A stretch of 57,162 nucleotides of DNA from an uncultured Bacteroidales bacterium (GCA_905235135.1 CAJOKR010000017.1:1-57162), one strand, 5' to 3'; counted from the first letter of the stretch, positions 38,779 through 48,084 are shown. The notes: a model not told the origin generated them from the letters alone. Numbers and translations are program-made.

Positions 38779-39410
38779 ACAATCAATTCCTTCCAACGCA
38801 CCTTTGGCACAAAATGCGTGCCGTTCTCGCGCCAGTAGGCGTGGCTTTCGTCGGCTGAGATTTCTGTCAGCTCAATTTTTTCGTTGCCTTTCCCGATGGC
38901 GAGAATCAGCGCGGGCGGGTAGGGGAGTGAGAACTTTTCAGTGATATTCTTTGCATTGAATGCTCCGATAATCAGTCCGTTATAGCCCATGTCAACCGCT
39001 TTGAGCAACATGCTCTGTGCGGCGATGCCCACGTCCACGTGCAGCATTTTGCTATCGGGGACAGTGGTGCAGATGATGATGAAGGCTTTCGGTTCGGTGC
39101 CCGGAAACGGCAGGTGTAGCTCTGGCAGCATTCCGCCTAATTTGATGTTTTCCAGTACTTTTTCCGCACCAGTATCCTCGGTCACGAGCTTGAAACGCAG
39201 TGCCTGCTGGTTCTTCGCGGAGGGCAGTAGCATGTTCACCGAGACCATCTGCTCTAATGCGCTTACGGACACCTTGTAGGCTGGGTCGTAGCCACGGTAG
39301 CTGCGGTTTTTCTTCAGGAGCGAAACCAAAGAGTGCCCGGATTTGGACATCGGGGCACTCTTCTTCTGACGATAGTCGTCAAATTTATTCTCTAAAAAAT
39401 TGTCTGCCAT
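38775..39410 (-). CDS. Nitroreductase family protein
   Basis: 211 residues. Flavin-binding nitroreductase features: LVSLLKKNRSYRGYDP, LLPSAKNQQALRFKLVT, VDVGIAAQSMLLKAVDMGYN and PPALILAIGKGNEKIE. Such FMN enzymes reduce nitro compounds, quinones or flavins with NAD(P)H; the real substrate is unknown. It is five bases downstream of the DUF4412 gene and may be cotranscribed with it. Confidence 0.88.
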   Translation of the reverse strand: MADNFLENKFDDYRQKKSAPMSKSGHSLVSLLKKNRSYRGYDPAYKVSVSALEQMVSVNMLLPSAKNQQALRFKLVTEDTGAEKVLENIKLGGMLPELHLPFPGTEPKAFIIICTTVPDSKMLHVDVGIAAQSMLLKAVDMGYNGLIIGAFNAKNITEKFSLPYPPALILAIGKGNEKIELTEISADESHAYWRENGTHFVPKVRWKELIV

Positions 39411-39415
39411 AAAGC

Positions 39416-40123
39416 TTATTCTTCGTCATCGTCCATGCCGCCGAGCATCTGTTTCAGCTCTTCGGGAGCCTCTTCAAAGGGTTTCGCGTCAGAGGGAAGG
39501 AGGAATGCGGTGGGTTTCACCTTCTTGTCGGGGACAATCTTGGTGGCGGAGGTGATAATGGTCAGATTCTCGCCGTTGATTTCCGTCTTCATTTCAATGG
39601 AAAGCGGATAACCTTTCAATCCCGGGTGGTCGAAGCAGTTGATGTCATCGCCAAGTCCCAGTTCGCTGGTCACCCACAATGTGGCGACATCCTCTTCGTC
39701 AGTCTCAAGATCCGTGACTGTTGCAATCACTTTCTTGCAGTTGTAGCCACAGATGGTCTTGGTCTCATCGGTGTAGTTGTAATCGTATTTAATCGTGGAA
39801 TTTTTCTTCTGCTGATCCTCTTCGGTTTTCTGGATGTAGTATTTGCCGTAGCCGGGGATGCCTAAAATGACGGTGTTGGTCTTGTTGTTGCCGTTGGTAA
39901 TGGTGATGATGTCAATGCCTTGGCTCATCTCCATGCGGGAGTTGTTGCCCATCACGATGTATTCCACAGATTGTTCGGCCAATGCGGCGGCGATGTTGGG
40001 GTCGTTGGTGCCCTCTGCGGTCACTTCAAAGGTGATTCTGCCGGCGAAAGGCTTCTGTGCGAAAGTGCCGACGGTGCAGATCATCAAAGCGATAATCATA
40101 AAAAGACGTGTTTGTTTTTTCAT
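39416..40123 (-). CDS. DUF4412 secreted protein
   Basis: 235 residues with a signal peptide (LFMIIALMICTVGTFAQ). The domain begins FAGRITFEVTAEGTNDP and contains EYIVMGNNSRMEM, YGKYYIQKT, CGYNCKKVIATV and LWVTSELGLG, matching the DUF4412 pattern (related to lipoprotein-carrier-like beta folds). The C-terminus is acidic (MLGGMDDDEE). Periplasmic; function unknown. Confidence 0.82.
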   Translation of the reverse strand: MKKQTRLFMIIALMICTVGTFAQKPFAGRITFEVTAEGTNDPNIAAALAEQSVEYIVMGNNSRMEMSQGIDIITITNGNNKTNTVILGIPGYGKYYIQKTEEDQQKKNSTIKYDYNYTDETKTICGYNCKKVIATVTDLETDEEDVATLWVTSELGLGDDINCFDHPGLKGYPLSIEMKTEINGENLTIITSATKIVPDKKVKPTAFLLPSDAKPFEEAPEELKQMLGGMDDDEE

Positions 40124-40169
40124 TTTTCTACGTATTTTTGTTAAAACTATTGCGAAGTAAATTCAAACG

Positions 40170-40178
40170 GCAAAGATA
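40170..40178 (-). promoter_or_regulatory. -7 element of the DUF4412 gene
   Basis: TATCTTTGC on the minus strand, 47 bases before the start at 40123. Confidence 0.5.
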
Positions 40179-40235
40179 CATTTTTTATGAAATGGTTTAA
40201 ATGGTTGGAAATTTTAATCTGAGTATCGATTCACC

Positions 40236-40266
40236 ATTACACTGATCACTGATCACTGTTCACTTT
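40236..40266. repeat. Heptad tract (CACTGAT units)
   Basis: ACTGATC twice, then ACTGTTC and ACTTTTT, preceded by a partial ATTACAC unit. It lies between the divergent DUF4412 and porX genes. Confidence 0.6.
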
Positions 40267-40336
40267 TTTTTCTTTCAAAATAAAATAAATCGCCATCTCC
40301 ACCGTTATTCCCCCGTTTTATTAAATTTTGAAGCAG

Positions 40337-41896
40337 ATGAATACGAAGATTTTATGGGCGGACGATGAGATTGATTTGTTGAAACCGCATATCCTTTTTC
40401 TGAAATCGAAAGGTTACGACGTGATTCCCGCCATGAGTGGCATGGAAGCGCTCGAAATCCTGAAGAACGAGTTTGTGAATATCATCTTTTTGGATGAAAA
40501 TATGCCTGGACTGAGCGGTCTGGAGACCCTTCAACGGCTCAAAAAGGACTATCCGCACATCCCCATCGTGATGATTACCAAGAGTGAGGAGGAACATATT
40601 ATGGAGGACGCCATCGGCTCCAACATCGCCGATTACCTCATCAAACCGGTGAATCCCAACCAGATATTGCTGTGCCTGAAGAAGAATATCGACAATAAGA
40701 AATTGGTGAGCGAGAAGGTGACCAGCAACTACCAGCAGTCGTTCCGCGAGCTCTCCATGCGCATCTCCGACCGCTTGAGCGTGAGTGAGTGGGATGAACT
40801 CTATAAGGAGCTGGTAAGATGGGAGTTACAGATTGAGAAAATTGAAGATGAGAGCGTTACGGAGATGTTGGCAGCACAAAAAGAGGAGGCCAACATCCAG
40901 TTCGCCAAGTTCGTGCAGCGCAACTATCTCGACTGGGTGAACGGTCGCACCGACGACAAACCCCTGCAGTCGCATACTGTGCTGAAAGAGAAATTGTTCC
41001 CGAAGCTCAGCGACCAGAAGAGCATCTTCCTGTTCGTCATCGACAACTTGCGTTACGACCAGTGGCGCAGCATCTACCCGATGATTCACGACTACTATTA
41101 CATCCAGGACGAGAGCCTTTGCTACAGCATCCTGCCCACGGCCACGCATTACGCGCGCAACGCCCTGTTTTCCGGGCTGATGCCGTCGGTGATTGCCAAG
41201 AAATATCCCGCCTACTGGCTCAACGAGAACGACGCCGGCAGCAAAAACCAGTTCGAGGAGCAGCTTTTGGGCGAATATCTGAAGCGTTACGGCAAAAATA
41301 TCAAGTATTCGTACTATAAAATCCTCAATGCCGACTTCGGCAAGAAGGTTTTCGACAATTTCCACCAGATGTTGAACAACCCGCTGAATGTCATCGTGTT
41401 CAACTTCGTGGACATGCTTTCGCACGCGGGCACGGACGTGAACGTGGTGCGCGAGTTAGCCGACGACGAGAAGTCCTATCGCAGCGTTACGGCCTCCTGG
41501 TTCGAGAATTCGGTGCTGTTTGACATGATCAAATGGTTGGCTGACAGAAAGATTCCCGTGATGTTGACCACCGACCACGGCACCATCAAGGTGGATCGGG
41601 CGTTGAAGATGGTGGGCGAGCGCGACCTGAACACGAACCTGCGATATAAGGTCGGTCGCAGCAGCATGGATTACCCCGCCAAGGAGGTTTTCGAGATCAA
41701 GAACCCCGACGACGCTTTCCTGCCGAAGGAGAGCATGACGCAGCGTTTCATTTTCGCCATGCGCACCGACTTCTTCGCTTACCAGAACAACTTCAACCAG
41801 TACGTGAACCTCTACAAGAACACTTTCCAGCACGGCGGCATTTCGATGGAGGAGATGATGATTCCGTTTGTGACGCTTGCGCCGAAGAATCTGTAA
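40337..41896 (+). CDS. porX: T9SS response regulator with PglZ domain
   Basis: 519 residues. An N-terminal receiver domain (KILWADDEIDLLKPHI, phospho-acceptor Asp53 in IIFLDENMPG, Lys in DYLIKPVNP) is joined by a helical linker to a C-terminal PglZ/alkaline-phosphatase-superfamily domain (FLFVIDNLRYDQWR, TATHYARNALFSGLMPS, VDMLSHAGTDVNVVRE, TTDHGTIKVD). This combination is PorX, which with the kinase PorY controls T9SS genes and itself cleaves nucleotide substrates. Start at the ATG 40337. No porY in the window. It fits with the T9SS-sorted proteins at 1-1731 and 26613-29967. Confidence 0.93.
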   Translation: MNTKILWADDEIDLLKPHILFLKSKGYDVIPAMSGMEALEILKNEFVNIIFLDENMPGLSGLETLQRLKKDYPHIPIVMITKSEEEHIMEDAIGSNIADYLIKPVNPNQILLCLKKNIDNKKLVSEKVTSNYQQSFRELSMRISDRLSVSEWDELYKELVRWELQIEKIEDESVTEMLAAQKEEANIQFAKFVQRNYLDWVNGRTDDKPLQSHTVLKEKLFPKLSDQKSIFLFVIDNLRYDQWRSIYPMIHDYYYIQDESLCYSILPTATHYARNALFSGLMPSVIAKKYPAYWLNENDAGSKNQFEEQLLGEYLKRYGKNIKYSYYKILNADFGKKVFDNFHQMLNNPLNVIVFNFVDMLSHAGTDVNVVRELADDEKSYRSVTASWFENSVLFDMIKWLADRKIPVMLTTDHGTIKVDRALKMVGERDLNTNLRYKVGRSSMDYPAKEVFEIKNPDDAFLPKESMTQRFIFAMRTDFFAYQNNFNQYVNLYKNTFQHGGISMEEMMIPFVTLAPKNL

Positions 41897-41914
41897 TTCT
41901 GACGGTTTGAGAAT

Positions 41915-41952
41915 AAAAAACGCGGTCGAACCAATGGTCTGACCGCGTTTTT
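41915..41952. terminator. Bidirectional terminator between porX and carbamate kinase
   Basis: AAAAAACGCGGTC (41915-41927) and GACCGCGTTTTT (41941-41952) form a strong stem with A/T tails on both sides, between convergent genes. Confidence 0.88.
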
Positions 41953-41978
41953 CGTAATTTGTTCCGTCTAAATCGCCG

Positions 41979-42929
41979 TTAGTCTGCGATGATGCGCGTG
42001 CCGCAGTTCGGGTCGTGCAGCTTGCCGGCTTCGGTGATGATGCAGGTCTTGCCGCTCTTCTCGACGTATTGGATGGCGGCGCGCACCTTCGGGGCCATGG
42101 AGCCTTCGGTGAAGTGCTTCTCTTCGAGGTACTTCTTGGCTTCGCTCACCGTGATGGTGTCCAACGCCTTCTCATCGGGTTTGCGGAAGTTGATATAGAC
42201 TTTCGGCACGTCGGTGAGGATGTAGAACTCGTCGGCGCCGATTTCCACAGCCGTCATGGCCGAGGCTAAGTCCTTGTCGATAACGGCCTGTACGCCTTTG
42301 AGATAGCCGTCCTGCATGGCCACGGGGATGCCACCACCTCCGACGGTCACCACGATGATGCCCTGCTCGGCTAACTGCTTCACTAACTTGACGTTCTGGA
42401 TGCGGACGGGCTTCGGGGAAGCCACCACCTTGCGCCAGCCGTTGCCTTTCGGATCCTCACGATAGATGTCGCCGGTCTCCTCGTGGTATTGGTCGGCCTC
42501 CTCGCGGGAGACGTAGGGACCGACGGGTTTGGTCGGGTTCTGGAAGAGCGGGTCGTTGGCATCAACCTCCACGTGGGTAAGGAGGGTCACGGTGTCCTTG
42601 TCCCAGCCCTTTTCGGCGAAGATGTGGCGCAAACCCTCTTCGATGAGCGCGCCGATGGAGCCTTGGGTTTCGGCCACGCAGAAGTTCAGGGGCATGTCCT
42701 CCACTTGGAAGGTCTCTTTGCCGGCCTTGTGCTGCAGCATGACGTTGCCCACTTGCGGGCCGTTGCCGTGGCCGATGACGATGTTGTAGCCGTTCTCGAT
42801 CAGGGGGATCAGATTCCGGCAGGTCTCCGTCACATTCTCGATTTGCTCCTGATAGGTGCCTCTCTGTTTGCTTTTCAGTAAAGCGTTGCCGCCGAATGCG
42901 ATGACGGCGAGTTTTTTCTTTTCAGCCAT
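41979..42929 (-). CDS. arcC: Carbamate kinase
   Basis: 316 residues. LAVIAFGGNALLKSKQRGTY, IVIGHGNGPQVGNVMLQ, VVTVGGGGIPVAM, VIDKDLASAMTA and the terminal EAGKLHDPNCGTRI are diagnostic of carbamate kinase, which makes ATP from carbamoyl phosphate and ADP. Arginine deiminase and ornithine carbamoyltransferase genes are not adjacent, so the source of carbamoyl phosphate is not clear from this window. Confidence 0.94.
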   Translation of the reverse strand: MAEKKKLAVIAFGGNALLKSKQRGTYQEQIENVTETCRNLIPLIENGYNIVIGHGNGPQVGNVMLQHKAGKETFQVEDMPLNFCVAETQGSIGALIEEGLRHIFAEKGWDKDTVTLLTHVEVDANDPLFQNPTKPVGPYVSREEADQYHEETGDIYREDPKGNGWRKVVASPKPVRIQNVKLVKQLAEQGIIVVTVGGGGIPVAMQDGYLKGVQAVIDKDLASAMTAVEIGADEFYILTDVPKVYINFRKPDEKALDTITVSEAKKYLEEKHFTEGSMAPKVRAAIQYVEKSGKTCIITEAGKLHDPNCGTRIIAD

Positions 42930-42983
42930 AATGGTTGTATGTTTTTGTACTTTGACTTTTTGTCTTTTTCGAGTTTGTCGCCC

Positions 42984-45050
42984 CTACCAGATGTGCGAGC
43001 GTTTCTCGGGTGCCATGTACATCGGGTCGCCGGGTTGGATGTTGAAGGCCTCGTAGAAGGGGTCGATGTGGCGCAAGGTGGCGTTCACGCGCCAGCGGCC
43101 GAGGGCATGCGGGTCGCTCTTGGTGCGGCGAAGAATCTCAGCTTCGCGGATGTTGGCAGCCCAGACGGCGGCGTAAGCGAGGAAGAAGCGTTGCTCGGGG
43201 GTGAAACCGTCCATGTCGCCTTTGATTTGGCCGTCTTTTTTGGCCTTCTGGAAGGCGGTGTAGGAGACGTTCAGACCACCGTTGTCGGCGATGTTCTCAC
43301 CCAAAGTGAACTCACCGTTGGCATAGACGCCGGGGGCGACTTCGATGCTGTTGAAGTGATCGACGATGAGCTGGGCTTTCTCCTTGAAGGTCTCAGCGTC
43401 CTGTTCGGTCCACCAGTCGGCGAGGTTGCCGTCCTTGTCGTAGTTGCGGCCCTGGTCGTCGAAACCGTGGGTCATCTCGTGGCCGATCACCACACCGATG
43501 GCACCGTAGTTGGCGGCATCATCCGCGTTCATGTCAAAGAACGGGGGTTGCAGGATGCCGGCGGGGAAGCAGATTTCGTTGGTGGTGGGGTCGTAGTAGG
43601 CGTTCACCGTTTGCGGGGTCATCTGCCACTCAGTCGGATTGACGGGCTTGCCGATTTTATTCAGGTTATAGGCCATGTCGAATTGGCGGGAGTTCTTCAC
43701 GTTGGCATAGTAGCTTTCCGTGCCGATGGTCAGGCCGCTGTAGTCGCGCCATTTGTCGGGATAACCGATCTTCACGGTGAAGGCGGCTAACTTGTCGAGG
43801 GCATTCTTCTTGGTCTGGTCGGTCATCCAAGTGGAATTCTTAATACGCTCACCGAGAGCCCATTGCAGGTTCTTGACGAGCTGTTCCATGCGCTCCTTGG
43901 CTTCTGCGGGGAAGTAGTTCTTCACGTACATCTGACCGACGGCCTCACCGAGACACTCGTCGAGGTTGTCGATGACGCGTTTCCAGCGCGGACGGTTCTC
44001 TTTCTTGCCGGAGAGGGTCTTGCCGTAGAACTCGAAGTTAGCATCCACGAATTCGTCGCTCAGGTAGGAAGCTGCATTGCGGATGACGTTCCAGGCGAGG
44101 TAAGCTTTCACCACGTCAAAGTCCGTGACTTCGAGGATGTTGCTAACGCCTTGGATGTAAGTGGGTTGGCAGACGTTGAGCGTGTCAACGTTCAGATTGA
44201 GGGTTTTCAGATATTGTTTCACGTTGAGGGCGGGGATCAGCTGCTGGAACTCCGCGGGCGTGCATTTGTGGATGGTCTGGTAGGGATCGCGCAATACGGT
44301 CTTGTCGATGGCGTGTTTGGCGAGGAGGGTCTCTAAGGCTAGAATGCGCTTGGCCATCTCGGTTTCGTAGCCCTTGAAGTTGGCCATCGTGCTGTAGCCG
44401 GACATGCCGAGCATCTTAGCCACCAACTTGACGTACTCGTCGCGGATGTTCTGCTGGTCTTTGTCAAGATAGTAGTCGCGGTCGCCGATGCCGAGGCCGG
44501 ATTGCCAGATGTGGGCGATGGTCATGCTGCTGTTGTCGGGGTCTGCGGAGCCGAACAGGGCGAAGAACGGTGTTTGTCCGTTCATCAGCATCTGCGCCAG
44601 CTGCACAGAAAGGTCGTTACGTTTCAGGTTGTTGATGGTGTTGAGTTCCGGTTGGATAGGGGTGGCACCGCCGCGTTCGAGGTCTCCGGTGGCCATGCCG
44701 GTGTTGTAGAAGTCCGCAATTTTCTGCTCGATGGAGCCGGGGGCGTTCTTCTGAGCCGCAATCTTGGTCACCAGTTCCTTGAGCTGCTCTTGGTTGTTCT
44801 CCGCCAGCACATCGAAGCTGCCGTAGCGGGCATATTCGTCGCCGAGCGGGTTGCTGGCCATCCAGCCGCCGCAAGCGTACTGGTAGAAGTCGGCGGTGGG
44901 TTTCACCGATTGGTCAAGATTGCCCGCGGTCACGCCGGAGGTCGTCTTTTTCGGTTTTTTGGGTTTTGCAGGGGTTGCCATACTCGTTGAAGTCGCTAAA
45001 AAAACAAAACCGAGTGCCAAAACACTCGCAAACATAACGTTCTTTTTCAT
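42984..45050 (-). CDS. M13 family (neprilysin-like) zinc metallopeptidase
   Basis: 688 residues from the ATG at 45050, chosen for its signal peptide (MKKNVMFASVLALGFVFLAT). The zinc site is VVIGHEMTHGFDDQGRNYD, with the downstream Glu in LGENIADNGGL; NAYYDPTTNEICFPAGILQ and the C-terminal NATLRHIDPFYEAFNI / MAPEKRSHIW are standard M13 landmarks. Periplasmic or surface endopeptidase cutting small peptides. It faces a long heptad repeat array immediately upstream of its promoter. Confidence 0.93.
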   Translation of the reverse strand: MKKNVMFASVLALGFVFLATSTSMATPAKPKKPKKTTSGVTAGNLDQSVKPTADFYQYACGGWMASNPLGDEYARYGSFDVLAENNQEQLKELVTKIAAQKNAPGSIEQKIADFYNTGMATGDLERGGATPIQPELNTINNLKRNDLSVQLAQMLMNGQTPFFALFGSADPDNSSMTIAHIWQSGLGIGDRDYYLDKDQQNIRDEYVKLVAKMLGMSGYSTMANFKGYETEMAKRILALETLLAKHAIDKTVLRDPYQTIHKCTPAEFQQLIPALNVKQYLKTLNLNVDTLNVCQPTYIQGVSNILEVTDFDVVKAYLAWNVIRNAASYLSDEFVDANFEFYGKTLSGKKENRPRWKRVIDNLDECLGEAVGQMYVKNYFPAEAKERMEQLVKNLQWALGERIKNSTWMTDQTKKNALDKLAAFTVKIGYPDKWRDYSGLTIGTESYYANVKNSRQFDMAYNLNKIGKPVNPTEWQMTPQTVNAYYDPTTNEICFPAGILQPPFFDMNADDAANYGAIGVVIGHEMTHGFDDQGRNYDKDGNLADWWTEQDAETFKEKAQLIVDHFNSIEVAPGVYANGEFTLGENIADNGGLNVSYTAFQKAKKDGQIKGDMDGFTPEQRFFLAYAAVWAANIREAEILRRTKSDPHALGRWRVNATLRHIDPFYEAFNIQPGDPMYMAPEKRSHIW

Positions 45051-45108
45051 TCTTAACTTGTTAAAAATCAATCTTGTATAATAAAAAATGCCCCTTGGCT
45101 GGGGGACG

Positions 45109-45117
45109 GCAAATATA
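45109..45117 (-). promoter_or_regulatory. -7 element of the M13 peptidase gene
   Basis: TATATTTGC on the minus strand, about 59 bases before the start. The region where its -33 box should be runs into the heptad array. Confidence 0.5.
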
Positions 45118-45126
45118 TAATTTTTT

Positions 45127-45275
45127 TTGGTTTAAGGTTTATGGTTTAAGGTTTAAGGTTTAAGGTTTAAGGTTTATGGTTTAAGGTTTAAGGTTTAAGG
45201 TTTAAGGTTTAAGGTTTAAGGTTTAAGGTTTAAGGTTTATGGTTTATGGTTTATGGTTTATGGTTTAAGGTTTCA
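45127..45275. repeat. Long heptad array (TTTAAGG/TTTATGG)n
   Basis: About 21 units of 7 bp, mixing TTTAAGG with runs of TTTATGG near the right end, and finishing in CACGTCTTATGTCTCAAGG. It is the reverse orientation of the unit at 9490-9564 and fills the space between two leftward genes. Confidence 0.93.
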
Positions 45276-45292
45276 CGTCTTATGTCTCAAGG

Positions 45293-47272
45293 TTACTTCA
45301 CTGTTCCTTGTACTTTATAGTCTTTCAATTCGCGGTTGTCGGAGCTGCCGTGGTAAAAGAGTTTGCCTTTGCGGGTGGTTTTGCAGTCGCGGATGGAAAC
45401 GCTGTTGTTGCTGCCGTAGAAACTGATGAGCATCCGGCTGTCACAGGGAACGAAGGTTGATTTGTAGTAAATGGCTTGGTTGTCAATGTAATAACGGGCG
45501 TCATCGGCGTTGTTGAGATAGAGGGTGCAGTGGTTGTAGTTGCGCTTGGTGCCGTTGCTGGTGGAGTTGTATCGAATCATCCCGATTTCGCAATCCGTAT
45601 ATTTAATATTGTAGGAGCTGTTCTCGTTGACGTTGTAGTTGAGCCGTGAATCTGCAATGTTGATTTTGTCGCTTTTACTGTGACGCAGTTTGAAAATCAG
45701 GCTTCCAGGATAAGAGTACTTCTTCACTGCCTGTCGTTTCATCTGTTTGGTCGTCGGAATCAGCGTGACCTTCTTCAAATCGTAGTTGATTGAATTACTT
45801 GATTTTACTGTTTTATTGCTGATGACGAAATCGGCTAAATGGGAAGTGTCGGCGTAGTGGAACTTCAGTCCGTCGATTTTGATGGCGGAGATGTGGTCCA
45901 CGCTGACGTTCGAGCTGATCGGCGTTTTCGGCTCGAAAAGGATCACTTTGGAAACCTTGTTGGCCACGTTCACGGTCATGTTTTTGATGGTCACGTTCGG
46001 CCAGCATTTCTCGGCCAGCTCCGGACGGGAGTTCTGCTGGTTGTCAACTTTCCCGATGGAAACTAAGAAGTTGCGACGTGGTAGCGCGTCGAAAATGCAG
46101 TCCTTGAACGTCAGGTCGAAGGCTGTGTAGGCATTGTAAGAGGTCTCGATGAGCACCGGGACGAAGTCGGTGAAGCGGCAGCCGTCGAAGAGCAGCGTGC
46201 CGAAGATGGACGAGAACTGGTTGTAGAGTTTGCCGAAAGTGCAGTTGTGGAAGGCAATGTCGCGACCGTAGCAGTGGATGTCGAAACGGTTGAGGGTGCA
46301 GTCGCGCAGGGTCGCCTTGCTGATGTTGTTGGTGCCGAAGATGCCCCAGTTGGCGCGGGCAGAAAGGCGGATGAAGCTGCTGTTCCAGACATTGTCCATC
46401 TGGATGCCGTAGCCGTAAAGGTTCGTGCGCGAGTAGGTGCCCTCGATGTGTACGTCCTCCAGCGTGACGTTGGTGCAGTTCCGGATATTGATGGCCGCAT
46501 CGGCGTACATATTCTTCGTATCGGGAGTGTAGATGTTGATATTGCTGATTTTCAAGTTGTTGACGCCTTCGATGTCGAAACAGTAGGTTTTCGCAGTGGC
46601 AGTGGTATCGCGGGTGATGGTGAGGTTAGCGATGGTTTTCAGCTCCTCGTCGGCGCGGTGGTAATTGACGCATATATCGGTGGAATCGGTGGAGTAGGGG
46701 GAGATAGGATGGTTGATGGTGTGATTATCCTTCACGAGCAGGATGTCCTTCCGCATGGCCCCATACGAGTAGCCGGCGCGGTTCGCCACCCAAGGGTGAA
46801 GATCCTCAATTACAAGCAGATAGATGCCCTCGGATAGCTCTTCTCTGTCGTCGAGGGCGCCATCATCCACCGAATCCGAACCCAGCTCGATAGTGTTCCA
46901 GATGCTGTCGGCCATGGAGAAGAGGTAGTGCGGTTTGGCGTTGTTCTTGACGGAAAGCAGTACCCCGCCGAAGTCGTTGCGGCGACCCAGCGGGATGGAT
47001 TGCGCATTTTGGGTGACTTCGATGGTGAGAGCTCCGACCCCACGGTAGGAGACCTCGGCACCGATGTTAACAGCCTGCAGGTGAGTGTTGTAGAGTACGG
47101 TATAGCGTGCGCTGTCGGTGGTGGCCTCCGCCAGCCCGAAATCGAATGGGGAAAGCGTCTGAGGAATGTAAATGGAGTCAGCGGTTTGGGCGATAGCGCC
47201 ACCCACTGCACCGAAAAGGAATATCAGTGCAGATAATACAAAGTTCTTAATATCAATACGATGGGTGGTCAT
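45293..47272 (-). CDS. Secreted right-handed beta-helix-like protein
   Basis: 659 residues with a signal peptide (FVLSALIFLFGAVGGAIAQ). Residues ~200-640 carry short repeats of the parallel beta-helix type (NLKISNINIYTPD, NCTNVTLEDVHIEGT, KATLRDCTLNRFDI, DIAFHNCTFGKL, TLLFDGCRFTDFVP, FDLTFKDCIFDAL). Such folds occur in polysaccharide lyases and adhesins, but no lyase catalytic motif is evident. The N-terminal 200 residues are unassigned. Not seen to carry a T9SS sorting domain. Confidence 0.77.
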   Translation of the reverse strand: MTTHRIDIKNFVLSALIFLFGAVGGAIAQTADSIYIPQTLSPFDFGLAEATTDSARYTVLYNTHLQAVNIGAEVSYRGVGALTIEVTQNAQSIPLGRRNDFGGVLLSVKNNAKPHYLFSMADSIWNTIELGSDSVDDGALDDREELSEGIYLLVIEDLHPWVANRAGYSYGAMRKDILLVKDNHTINHPISPYSTDSTDICVNYHRADEELKTIANLTITRDTTATAKTYCFDIEGVNNLKISNINIYTPDTKNMYADAAINIRNCTNVTLEDVHIEGTYSRTNLYGYGIQMDNVWNSSFIRLSARANWGIFGTNNISKATLRDCTLNRFDIHCYGRDIAFHNCTFGKLYNQFSSIFGTLLFDGCRFTDFVPVLIETSYNAYTAFDLTFKDCIFDALPRRNFLVSIGKVDNQQNSRPELAEKCWPNVTIKNMTVNVANKVSKVILFEPKTPISSNVSVDHISAIKIDGLKFHYADTSHLADFVISNKTVKSSNSINYDLKKVTLIPTTKQMKRQAVKKYSYPGSLIFKLRHSKSDKINIADSRLNYNVNENSSYNIKYTDCEIGMIRYNSTSNGTKRNYNHCTLYLNNADDARYYIDNQAIYYKSTFVPCDSRMLISFYGSNNSVSIRDCKTTRKGKLFYHGSSDNRELKDYKVQGTVK

Positions 47273-47304
47273 TAGAATCTATGGGCCTCAGATAATTGAA
47301 AAAT

Positions 47305-47313
47305 GCAAAAATA
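47305..47313 (-). promoter_or_regulatory. -7 element of the beta-helix gene
   Basis: TATTTTTGC on the minus strand, 33 bases before the start; divergent from the cdd promoter. Confidence 0.5.
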
Positions 47314-47340
47314 CATTTTTTACAGATGATAGAAAAATGT

Positions 47341-47349
47341 TATATTTGC
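47341..47349 (+). promoter_or_regulatory. -7 element of cdd
   Basis: TATATTTGC, 24 bases before the cdd ATG. The upstream ATG codons of the same frame lie before this box. Confidence 0.55.
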
Positions 47350-47372
47350 GGCGTTTTTTGAATGTGGAAAGT

Positions 47373-47861
47373 ATGAAGACGATAACATTGGAGACCCAGA
47401 TGCGGGTGTATGAGAATCGTGAGGAACTTCCGGTGGAACTGCGCGAGCTGTTGCGCCATGCTGAGGAAGCCGCCACGCGTGCGTATGCGAAGTACTCCCA
47501 TTTCCAAGTCGGAGCAGCCATCTTGATGAACAACGGCAAAGTGGTTACGGGTGCGAACCAGGAGAACGCCGTCTATCCGTGCGGTCTCTGCGCCGAACGC
47601 ACCGCTGCCTTTGCGGCCTCTGCCACATATCCCGAGGTGCCCTTCAACATGATTGCCATCACTGCCATCAACCCCGACGAGCCGCTCAAGGAGCCCATCT
47701 CCCCCTGCGGAAGCTGCCGTCAGGTGCTCTTCGAATACGAGCAGAAGTTCGGCCATCCCATCGAAGTGTTGCTTGCAGGACAGGAGGGCCCGATTTACCA
47801 CATCCAGAGCGTCGCGCATCTGCTACCCTACACCTTCCATGCGGGATTCCTCCCGAGGTAG
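47373..47861 (+). CDS. cdd: Cytidine deaminase
   Basis: 162 residues from the ATG at 47373. Converts cytidine and deoxycytidine to uridine forms in pyrimidine salvage. Substrate motif YSHFQVGAAIL, the proton-shuttle Glu in PCGLCAERTAA and zinc cysteines in that motif and SPCGSCRQVL are all present. The N-terminus is about 20-25 residues longer than in the shortest homotetrameric enzymes. The stop codon is followed one base later by a heptad repeat tract. Confidence 0.94.
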   Translation: MKTITLETQMRVYENREELPVELRELLRHAEEAATRAYAKYSHFQVGAAILMNNGKVVTGANQENAVYPCGLCAERTAAFAASATYPEVPFNMIAITAINPDEPLKEPISPCGSCRQVLFEYEQKFGHPIEVLLAGQEGPIYHIQSVAHLLPYTFHAGFLPR

Positions 47862-47862
47862 A

Positions 47863-47913
47863 GTTTAAGGTTTAAGGTTTAGGGTTTAAGGTTTAAGGTT
47901 TAGGGTATAGGGG
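47863..47913. repeat. Heptad tract (TTTAAGG/TTTAGGG)
   Basis: Six or so 7-bp units, TTTAAGG and TTTAGGG mixed, directly after the cdd stop; decays into TATAGGGG. Confidence 0.85.
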
Positions 47914-48084
47914 TTAGTCCTGGATTTTCATTAATCGTACATTTTTTTGTCACGAGTGTCTTATTTTTAGACAGTCGGATAGGAGGTTGTTGTTTTCAAT
48001 TTGTTGATTTACAACCGGTTGTTGTTTTGGCACGGTTTTGGAAGTAACGATGATGCGGTAATGCGTGCTCTTGCGGGTCGGAGG

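Noticed and set aside
45127-45275. Array as telomere-like repeat or CRISPR
   Set aside because: Units are 7 bp with no spacers and lie within a chromosome between genes; no cas genes. TTTAGGG units at 47863 match a plant telomere unit only by chance.
47172-47372. N-terminal extension of cytidine deaminase
   Set aside because: It lies largely upstream of the promoter box at 47341-47349 and overlaps the start of the divergent gene.
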